From NCBI GenBank assembly GCA_007129695.1, contig SKVA01000405.1, positions 1 to 6,251 of the forward strand: a stretch of DNA of 6,251 nt, given 5' to 3'. Made by a program: the position numbers and the translations under genes. Under the pieces are notes generated by a model, which did not search any database, was not told the origin of the DNA, and saw only the letters and a list, made by a program, of their open reading frames with translations. The stretch is from Spirochaetaceae bacterium (lineage in GTDB: Bacteria > Spirochaetota > Spirochaetia > DSM-27196 > SLST01). Shown piece by piece: positions 1 to 5,942 of this stretch; the first letter of the stretch is position 1; every line of letters starts with the position of its first letter.

Positions 1-43
1 CGATCGAGCTCTTTCCGGTGTGTTTCAGACCAATCAGGTACAT
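1..43 (-). CDS. 5' end of a P-loop kinase, possibly shikimate kinase (partial)
   Basis: Reading leftward from ATG at 43-41, the 14 visible codons give MYLIGLKHTGKSSI before the window ends. GLKHTGKSS (residues 5-13) fits the Walker A consensus GxxxxGK[ST]. It sits right after a short hydrophobic strand at the extreme N-terminus, which is where AroK-type shikimate kinases and related small nucleoside/shikimate kinases carry it. Residues K11 and S12 would bind ATP phosphates and Mg2+. An in-frame GTG at 58-56 is an alternative start (adding VCTRS), with a weak GAGAAG purine run just upstream; the ATG itself has no clear Shine-Dalgarno. The gene begins 37 nt after the stop at 81, in the same direction, so it could be the last member of the same transcript. 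The kinase class is an inference from one motif; another P-loop NTPase is possible. Confidence 0.55.
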   Translation of the reverse strand, partial: MYLIGLKHTGKSSI

Positions 44-80
44 ACTGCGGGTACACACAGGCTTCTCAATATAGCGATTT

Positions 81-848
81 TCAATCAGGAGCGAAATACT
101 CCGAGAAAACGAAGGCGCTCTCGATTCGTCGGCGCAGGAAGAGGAAACTTCCCGAGCCTTCGAACGTTGTCAGTACGTTCACCCATCGTCCCGCGGCATC
201 ACGATCAAACGACTGCACCATCGAGAATTCGTCGACGAACCGTGGTGTCGGCTCGAGCTCCAGACTGACGCGTAGAGGCATTCCGTCGGAGAGCGCCAGC
301 CAGGCGGTTCCCACGGTCACCGATGACGCACCCGTATCATGCCTGAAGCTGTACCTGCGGGCACGGGTTCCGTTGATCTCGTCGAGCGCACCCGCCGACA
401 AGGTAACCCGCGACTGTTCATCGGGATCGAACGGGCTCTTCAGCAGCCCGGAGAACGCGTTCCCGTCCGAATCCTGCGCCGATCCCGATTGAGGCGGGCC
501 GAACGGCGAGCCGCCGGAGGGGTTGCGCGCTCGCTCGGCGGTGACGTCGCGGCCATTCTGCCTGGCGAACACGATTTCGCTCGACACTTCACCCGACGCG
601 TCGACGAAGATGCGTACTTCGCTCTCATCGTCGGAGATCAGCCGGTTGCGCGCGTTGTACTGCTGAAACCGTATCTGCATGCGTCCGGGCACCAGGGTGC
701 CGTACTCGCGATGGAGTGCAACCGCCTGCGACCACAGCTCGTCTGCCGGCGCATGCGGCACCGCCAGTACCATGAACGCAACGCCCACGAGCGCCGCGCT
801 CACCGGCGCCGCGCTCCTGATCGATCGGAAGAATCGTGAATAGCTCAT
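81..848 (-). CDS. Small exported protein, possibly LolA-like fold, function unknown
   Basis: This 255-residue protein has an N-terminal export signal: basic residues (R5, R8, R11), a hydrophobic stretch at about 13-31, and an APA|DE site after A35. There is no lipobox cysteine, so it is likely soluble periplasmic or surface exposed. The mature part is mostly alternating strands, e.g. RMQIRFQQYN (56-65) and SEVRIFVDASG (76-86). A Gly/Ser/Pro-rich loop at about 108-130 probably interrupts the fold. The C-terminal half (160-252) contains repeated amphipathic strands such as RARRYSF and WVNVLTTFEGSGSFLFLRRR. This resembles outer-membrane lipoprotein-sorting (LolA/DUF4292-like) folds, but I recognise no diagnostic motif, so the fold is a guess. 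Its ATG overlaps the TGA of the upstream metallopeptidase gene and has no good Shine-Dalgarno, which suggests translational coupling and a shared process with that protein. Confidence 0.85.
   Translation of the reverse strand: MSYSRFFRSIRSAAPVSAALVGVAFMVLAVPHAPADELWSQAVALHREYGTLVPGRMQIRFQQYNARNRLISDDESEVRIFVDASGEVSSEIVFARQNGRDVTAERARNPSGGSPFGPPQSGSAQDSDGNAFSGLLKSPFDPDEQSRVTLSAGALDEINGTRARRYSFRHDTGASSVTVGTAWLALSDGMPLRVSLELEPTPRFVDEFSMVQSFDRDAAGRWVNVLTTFEGSGSFLFLRRRIESAFVFSEYFAPD
845..848 (-). promoter_or_regulatory. ATGA stop/start overlap (translational coupling)
   Basis: The minus strand reads ATGA at 848-845: ATG of the small exported protein overlaps TGA of the metallopeptidase/propeller gene. 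The upstream bases lack a convincing Shine-Dalgarno, so termination-reinitiation is the likely way the downstream gene is translated. Confidence 0.8.
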
Positions 849-3739
849 CGTTCGATCGCAAGATACTCACGAATCGGAGCGATCGACTGCAACAGCCGCG
901 TGCCAACGTAGACGCCGATATCGTCGGCAGCGAACGAACGCGGATCATCCGGTCGCACGCGTGCCGCTACGCCGGCGGTGATCGGGAAGTCGAACCGGAT
1001 CGTGAGTACGGTTGTCAGCTCGATACCGAAGCCGACCGCCTGATCGAGCGTCGCAGGTGGTCCGGCGCCGTTTGGCGCGAACCCACCGGTCGCCTCAGCG
1101 AATACTGCCGCGCCAACGCGCGTGATGCCGAATCCGCTGAGAAGCGGCACGTCGAACAACGCGAAGGGCGTCAGGTAGTCGATTGAGACGCGGAATCGGC
1201 CGTGGTATCCACGCGATCGGATGTGATCGGTTCTTCCGGCAAAGCCCCGCAGGTCGGGTGTCCGTGCGTAGCCCGTGTTCGAAGAGAAGAGACCGACCTG
1301 TTCGACTGCGACCGCGTGATTCGGTCCGAGGCCGGCGGTCGCGCGCGCGGTTGCGCGCACGATCACCGATTCCGGTGACGGATCGACGAACGGCAGCGTC
1401 ACTCCAACGGACCCACCAAGCGATCCTGGTGACGTCTGCGACGCCCGCGGTGTCGCCGCCGCGCGTTCTGCGACCGCACCGGCACCGACGATCACGATCG
1501 GCGACAGCCGCACGACCCCGCTGCTGTCGATCTCCGCGATACCGAACGGAGCGATCGATGCGCGGCCGAACAGCAGCGACATCCCGGCGCCAAGCGCGAC
1601 GTGGCGCGTCAGCCCGAGTCGCGTGGCGGCGACGATCCGGTAGTCGACTGCCGCTGAGGTCATGAGGTCCTGGAAGTAGACGGTGCCGGCGGGTCCGATG
1701 CTCGGGTAGTACGCCGATGCGGTCGCTGCAGTCGTGATCCACGGTCCGGTGCGCGTCGTCCACCGCGCGTCGTGACCGATCTGAGACAGGAGCGGAAAGT
1801 AGACGATTTGCCCGATCCATTCGTTCCTGCCGGTGTAATCGGCGCCACCGCTCTGAGCTCCGATGCCCAGGTAGTCGAGGTCGGCGACGCCTCCGCTCAG
1901 CGCGACGGTCGGTAGCCAGTACGCCGGCGGTGCCGCGTGATCGTAACGTATTGGAGTCGCCGATGGGCGGGGCGCCGTCGTGGTACCGGTACGCTGCGGT
2001 ACCGCCTCTTCGTGGACCGCGATGCGGTCTCCCGGGACATAGGACGCGCTGCGCAGCGCGTAGCCGTGTTCGGTGTAGACACCGACAACAAGCCGGTCGT
2101 CGTCGCGACGTGCGCCGATCGCGCCGACCGGGTCGGTTGCGATCCTCCTGACCTCGTTGCTCGACAGTCGGTGCTCGTAGACCGAAAGCGTGCCGTCACC
2201 GTCGTGCGCGTAGAGTAGCGTGTCGGCGTCGGAGAACCAGGGCCCATACGGTGCCCCACCGTGCGGTGCCCCACCGTGCGGTGCCCCACCGGTGGTGAGC
2301 GGCGGCAACAGCGTGATCCGGCCGTCAAACAGGTCGAGGATCGCGATCCGCTGGTCGCCGTGGTCGTTGTGCGCAAACGCGATGCGGGTAGCGTCAGGGG
2401 CGATCGACGGAGTGTAGGTCCGCACCGATCGGCTCTGGTAAAGGATCGTCGGGTCGGAATCGGATGCTGCGATCTCCCACCGGACGATGCGGTGCGCGTC
2501 CCGCGACCGGGCGACAGCGATCAGGAATGCTCCATCGGGGGAGAGCACCGGCTGGTAGTACCCGCCGTCGGAAGTGAGCCTGCGAACGGACCCGCTGTCG
2601 ACGTCCAGAAGGTAGATGTCGGAGGTGGGCCCCGCCAACGGCTGCGTGCGATCGATCCCGGGCGACGCGAACGCGACGAGCGATCCGTCGCGGGTCGCGC
2701 TGAACGACGCATGATCGGTGAGCGGTACAGCTATAACCGTGGATTCAGCCCCGGAGTCCGGGGAGAAGCGAACGATCGCCGGGACGGCGTCGGGTCGCGT
2801 CCGGTACAGGTACCATCCGCGATCGGTGATCGACGGAAGATGGTAGTCGGAACGCTCGAGAGGGGTTAGCAGGGGACTCCGCTCGATGCGGCGATCGTCG
2901 CGGTAGCGCTCCGACAGGTCGGCAAGAGTCTGACGGTAGTGGGTTCGCATCGGGGCGCCGGTCTGCCGTCGGATCGGGCCCCAGATACCGAAGAACGGAA
3001 ATCGAGCGAAGTCGGCCATGACGGCCCCAACAATCGCTTCTCCCTGGCGTTCGATCAGCGCGTCGATCAGGAACCCGCCGGCGGTGTAGTATCGCCCACG
3101 CGGTGCAAGGTGGCTGTCGTAGCCCGCCTGCGCGAACGAAAACATCGATCCTGCGATGATCGGAGCCTTGTACTCCATTTCGAAGAACGGATCGCCGCCC
3201 CGGCCTCCCGACGTGAACTCGGTTTCAGCGTAGATGGCAAGCCCTTCGGTGAACCACAGCGGAGCCAAGCCGATATCGAGCGCGCCGATCGCCGATCCGA
3301 ACACGCGGCCAAGAGCACCGAAGACGCCGGGTCGGAAATTGGCCTGAACGAAGTGGGTGAGCTCGTGCGTCAGGAGCAATCGCAGCCAGCTATCGGTTCG
3401 CGCACCCATCCACGGCAACGATGGAGTCACCGTGTAGAGCGCGATATGCTGCGGCGGGGCGGGGGTGTAGTATCCGTTGGCCAGGTCCGATCGTCCGTAC
3501 AACACAACGGGCACCCGTCCGATGCTCGTCCCGAACAGACCGGTGACCGAATCGTGTACCTCGTCGGCGAAGAGCAGGAGCTCGTCGACAGCCCATTGCT
3601 GGTCGTCGGTGTAGATGAAGCGGAAGCGGTCGGTGTCTACGCGCAGCCAGACCGGTTCGGCAGAGGCTGCCTCGGCGAGCCATACGACCAGAAGGAGCGA
3701 GACCACGTGGCGCAAGACGATGAGAGTACCGAATCTCAA
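845..3739 (-). CDS. Exported gluzincin metallopeptidase / PD40 propeller / beta-barrel-like protein
   Basis: This is a 964-residue multidomain protein. Residues 1-27 are a signal peptide (R2, R10, hydrophobic 12-22, ASA|EP). Residues about 31-285 form a Peptidase MA-like zinc metallopeptidase domain: HELTH at 125-129 supplies two His ligands and the catalytic Glu126, and WFTEGLA places the third ligand at Glu165, the gluzincin arrangement. GRYYTAGGFLIDAL (215-228) follows, as is usual in this family. Residues about 290-560 carry PD40/TolB-like blades, clearest at 374-410 (SDIYLLD...RRLTSDGG...LSPDG) and 440-475. A Thr/Pro/Ala linker (584-597) leads to a Gly- and aromatic-rich strand region (about 605-960) that looks like an outer-membrane barrel. 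It lacks the usual terminal aromatic residue (ends LAIER). The start is TTG, chosen because GAGGA lies 10 nt upstream and the signal peptide begins there. It lies 13 nt after the c-di-GMP gene. The substrate is unknown. The peptidase call is strong; barrel and surface location are inferred. Confidence 0.9.
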   Translation of the reverse strand: MRFGTLIVLRHVVSLLLVVWLAEAASAEPVWLRVDTDRFRFIYTDDQQWAVDELLLFADEVHDSVTGLFGTSIGRVPVVLYGRSDLANGYYTPAPPQHIALYTVTPSLPWMGARTDSWLRLLLTHELTHFVQANFRPGVFGALGRVFGSAIGALDIGLAPLWFTEGLAIYAETEFTSGGRGGDPFFEMEYKAPIIAGSMFSFAQAGYDSHLAPRGRYYTAGGFLIDALIERQGEAIVGAVMADFARFPFFGIWGPIRRQTGAPMRTHYRQTLADLSERYRDDRRIERSPLLTPLERSDYHLPSITDRGWYLYRTRPDAVPAIVRFSPDSGAESTVIAVPLTDHASFSATRDGSLVAFASPGIDRTQPLAGPTSDIYLLDVDSGSVRRLTSDGGYYQPVLSPDGAFLIAVARSRDAHRIVRWEIAASDSDPTILYQSRSVRTYTPSIAPDATRIAFAHNDHGDQRIAILDLFDGRITLLPPLTTGGAPHGGAPHGGAPYGPWFSDADTLLYAHDGDGTLSVYEHRLSSNEVRRIATDPVGAIGARRDDDRLVVGVYTEHGYALRSASYVPGDRIAVHEEAVPQRTGTTTAPRPSATPIRYDHAAPPAYWLPTVALSGGVADLDYLGIGAQSGGADYTGRNEWIGQIVYFPLLSQIGHDARWTTRTGPWITTAATASAYYPSIGPAGTVYFQDLMTSAAVDYRIVAATRLGLTRHVALGAGMSLLFGRASIAPFGIAEIDSSGVVRLSPIVIVGAGAVAERAAATPRASQTSPGSLGGSVGVTLPFVDPSPESVIVRATARATAGLGPNHAVAVEQVGLFSSNTGYARTPDLRGFAGRTDHIRSRGYHGRFRVSIDYLTPFALFDVPLLSGFGITRVGAAVFAEATGGFAPNGAGPPATLDQAVGFGIELTTVLTIRFDFPITAGVAARVRPDDPRSFAADDIGVYVGTRLLQSIAPIREYLAIER
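2250..2290 (-). repeat. 15-bp in-frame tandem repeat, about 2.7 copies
   Basis: On the plus strand GGTGCCCCACCGTGC occurs at 2250-2264 and again without change at 2265-2279, followed by 11 further matching bases (2280-2290). In the encoded protein this is GGAPH-GGAPH-GGAPY at residues 484-498, probably a loop between propeller blades. The unit is a multiple of three, so copy-number change would lengthen or shorten the loop by five residues without breaking the frame. Confidence 0.9.
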
Positions 3740-3749
3740 ACGCGTCGAT

Positions 3750-3755
3750 TCCTCA
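3750..3755 (-). promoter_or_regulatory. Ribosome binding site for the TTG start, overlapping the upstream stop
   Basis: The minus strand reads TGAGGA at 3755-3750. TGA is the stop of the GGDEF-EAL gene, and GAGGA is a good Shine-Dalgarno core, 10 nt before the TTG at 3739-3737. This decides the TTG start over an in-frame GTG at codon 12, which has no such site. The overlap means ribosomes ending the first gene would release on the binding site of the second. Confidence 0.65.
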
Positions 3756-5822
3756 CGTCGTGGACAGAAGTTCCTCGGCCATCGGAAGCGGCGCCGGCTT
3801 GGATATGATGAAGCCCTGCGCGTAGTCTACGCCGATGCCCGATATCATCTCCCTGATCCGTTCGTTGTGCACGTATTCGGCAATCGTGCGCATACCCATC
3901 GTATGCCCGATAGCGTTGACCGCTTCGACCATCGCCAGGTCGATGCGATCATTCTCGATGTCTTTGACGAACGATCCGTCGATCTTCAGGAAGTCTACCG
4001 GAAGCCGTTTCAGATAGCTGAACGACGAAAACCCGTTGCCGAAGTCGTCGAGCGCGAACGTGGCTCCGGTCGCCTTGATCCGACTGATGAAGTCGACGGC
4101 GTGAGAGAAGTTCTGGATCGCGCTCGTTTCGGTCACTTCGAAGCAGAAGCGCGCCCCGTTCACCTCGTACGCGTCGATGTTCTCCAGGATGAAGTCGAGC
4201 ATCGTCGGATCGGCGAGCGATGCACCGCTCAGGTTCACGCAGATGACCGGCAGCGGGATTCCGCGGTCTTCCGCGTGCCTGACGTAACGAAACGATCTGG
4301 CGATGACCCAGCGGTCGATCGACGGCATCAGTTTGTACCGCTCGGCGGCGACGATGAACTCTCCGGGCGACACGAGACCACCGTCGGAATCGCGCAGACG
4401 CAGCAGGATTTCGTGCTTGGTGTCGAGTGGATCGCGCAGCGACTGCACAATCTGATGGTAGAAGACGAACCGGTCCTCCTCGATCGCCTGCGTGAGTCGG
4501 CCGATCCACTGCATCTCTCCGCGTCGCTTGAGGAACACGAAGTCGGAGGTTCCGTACAGGCGAAACGTGTTGCCCCCGTGCTCCTTGGCGAGCACGCACG
4601 CGTCGTCGGCCGCGGCAAGAACATCGCTGACGTCGCCGGTGGCTGCCGATATCGGGGATGCGCCGACGCTGACGGTCACGTTGAACGCCGATTCGTTCCA
4701 GACGAATCGCTGGTTCAGAAGCGCGACAATGTCGCGGCCTATACGCTCTCCGCCGGCGTGATCGGCCCCCATGGCCACCATGCCGAACTGATCGCCGCCG
4801 AGTCGTCCGACGATCGCATCGCCGTCGAGCGCGGTCGTGATGCGGTCGGCGACCTGGCGCAGGAGCTCGTCACCGGCCTGGTGCCCGCACACGTCGTTGA
4901 CTACCTTGAACTGGTCGATGTCGATGAACAGGAAGAGGTGCGACGATCCGGTGTGTTTAGCTTCGTCGACCAGCCTCTGGAGCCTCGAGGCGAACTCATC
5001 ACGGTTGGCCAACCCGGTCAGCGCGTCGTGGCTCGCCTGATAGGAGACCGTCTCGTGCAGCCGACGATAGTCGGTCACGTCTCGAAACGCGAGCGTCAAT
5101 CCTTCGAAGTCACCGCGCTCGCTGCGTATGTCGGACGCGGTTCCTTCGATCAGCACGCGCGCGCCGTAGCGGTTGTGAAGCGCCACCGACTCGAACAGAC
5201 GCGTGCCGCGGATCCGCTCTGGCGAGCTGCGGGACAGGAGCACCGGCTCGTTCGTTCGCTCGTTCGACAGTCGCACGACGTCATCGACGATCGTCCCGCG
5301 CGCCTCATCCACGTGCCATCCGGTCAGGGTCGCCGCGACCGGGTTGATGTACTGTATGATTCCGGCCGCATCGGTCGCGATGATTCCGTCTCCGGCGCTG
5401 TGCAGGATTGCCGAGAACAGGCGCTGCTGGCGGACGATCTCACGTTCGACCCGGCTCTTGTAGAGCCCGATGTCGATCGTCGTGTGCAACTCCTGCTCCT
5501 TGAACGGCTTGAGGATGTAGCCCGCTGGTTCGGCGATCTTTGCGCGCTGGAGCGTCGATTCATCGGCGTACGCTGTGAGGAACACGACGGGTATCCGGAA
5601 ACGTTCACGGATGCTGGTCGCTGCTACGATACCGTCGCAGTTGCCGGGAAGCATGATGTCCATGAGAACGAGGTCGGGAAGCTCGCGCTCGACGAACTCG
5701 AGCGCCTGATCGGCGTCGACGGCCAGACCGGCGACGGTGTATCCGAGCCGCTCAAGGCGCCTCTGGAGATCGAGCGCGATGATCTTTTCGTCCTCAACGA
5801 TGAGGATTCGTTCCCGGTCCAT
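3753..5822 (-). CDS. REC-PAS-GGDEF-EAL response regulator, probable c-di-GMP phosphodiesterase
   Basis: This 689-residue cytoplasmic protein has four domains. REC (about 4-122) has acidic pocket D11/E12, phosphoacceptor D55 (LVLMDIMLPG), T83 and K105, so it should be phosphorylated by an unlinked histidine kinase. PAS (about 130-252) starts at LFSAILHSAGDGIIATD. GGDEF (about 259-423) keeps D301 in FIDIDQFKVVND, but the signature is GGDQF (342-346) and the RxxD I-site position reads DGDA, so cyclase activity is doubtful. EAL (about 437-685) reads EIL at 471-473 and retains N530, E562, D592/D593, K613, E649 and Q669, with spacing as in active phosphodiesterases such as RocR; loop 6 is DDFGNGFSS. 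The expected reaction is c-di-GMP to pGpG, perhaps with the GGDEF domain binding GTP as a regulator. The start is fixed: an in-frame TGA lies at 5840-5838 and no other start codon lies between it and the REC domain. It is the first gene of the putative operon. Confidence 0.95.
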   Translation of the reverse strand: MDRERILIVEDEKIIALDLQRRLERLGYTVAGLAVDADQALEFVERELPDLVLMDIMLPGNCDGIVAATSIRERFRIPVVFLTAYADESTLQRAKIAEPAGYILKPFKEQELHTTIDIGLYKSRVEREIVRQQRLFSAILHSAGDGIIATDAAGIIQYINPVAATLTGWHVDEARGTIVDDVVRLSNERTNEPVLLSRSSPERIRGTRLFESVALHNRYGARVLIEGTASDIRSERGDFEGLTLAFRDVTDYRRLHETVSYQASHDALTGLANRDEFASRLQRLVDEAKHTGSSHLFLFIDIDQFKVVNDVCGHQAGDELLRQVADRITTALDGDAIVGRLGGDQFGMVAMGADHAGGERIGRDIVALLNQRFVWNESAFNVTVSVGASPISAATGDVSDVLAAADDACVLAKEHGGNTFRLYGTSDFVFLKRRGEMQWIGRLTQAIEEDRFVFYHQIVQSLRDPLDTKHEILLRLRDSDGGLVSPGEFIVAAERYKLMPSIDRWVIARSFRYVRHAEDRGIPLPVICVNLSGASLADPTMLDFILENIDAYEVNGARFCFEVTETSAIQNFSHAVDFISRIKATGATFALDDFGNGFSSFSYLKRLPVDFLKIDGSFVKDIENDRIDLAMVEAVNAIGHTMGMRTIAEYVHNERIREMISGIGVDYAQGFIISKPAPLPMAEELLSTT

Positions 5823-5829
5823 CGTGTCG

Positions 5830-5858
5830 AGTATAGCTCAACGCGAAGGATCGATCAA
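5830..5858 (-). promoter_or_regulatory. Sigma70-type promoter of the REC-PAS-GGDEF-EAL operon
   Basis: On the minus strand, TTGATC (5858-5853, four of six matches to TTGACA) and TATACT (5835-5830, five of six matches to TATAAT) are separated by exactly 17 nt. The segment around 5840-5875 is more AT-rich than anything near it. Only seven nt separate the -10 box from the ATG, so transcription would be expected to start at about 5823 or 5822, on or next to the start codon. No Shine-Dalgarno precedes this ATG. This is motif-based and has no experimental support here. Confidence 0.6.
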
Positions 5859-5898
5859 TATAAAGGTAATGGAGTTTGGAGAAATTCTGCCGGTGGAT

Positions 5899-5934
5899 CG
5901 AGCGGGTCGCGATCGGACAATAGGCGACCGCTCG
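5899..5934 (-). terminator. GC-rich inverted repeat after the right-hand gene; possible terminator
   Basis: On the minus strand, CGAGCGGTCGC (5934-5924) and GCGACCCGCTCG (5910-5899) can pair into an 11-bp stem with one bulged G and a 13-nt loop. It begins 8 nt after the TGA of the right-hand partial gene, the expected position for a 3' hairpin. There is no U-run after it, so it is not a classical intrinsic terminator. It could protect the mRNA 3' end, or be an operator for the promoter about 40 nt downstream. Confidence 0.4.
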
Positions 5935-5942
5935 TCCGGATG

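Noticed and set aside
68..73. TATATT on the minus strand as a -10 box for the left-edge kinase gene
   Set aside because: The hexamer is good, but the position 17 nt upstream reads TTTCGC, which is a poor -35, so a separate promoter is not supported.
469..545. Gly/Ser/Pro-rich stretch in the small exported protein as a possible frameshift or insertion
   Set aside because: The frame is continuous on both sides and strand-rich sequence resumes, so it is most simply a flexible loop.
339..839. A 166-codon plus-strand frame opposite the small exported protein
   Set aside because: It is again in register with the real gene and Arg-rich, while the minus-strand frame has a signal peptide and an operon overlap.
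2939..3808. A 289-codon plus-strand frame opposite the peptidase domain
   Set aside because: It is in exact register with the HELTH-containing gene and is explained by the same codon bias; it has no domain or start signal.
5248..5270. Short TTCG/CTCG run suggesting a microsatellite
   Set aside because: Only about four imperfect units, within ordinary coding sequence of the PAS domain; chance is sufficient.
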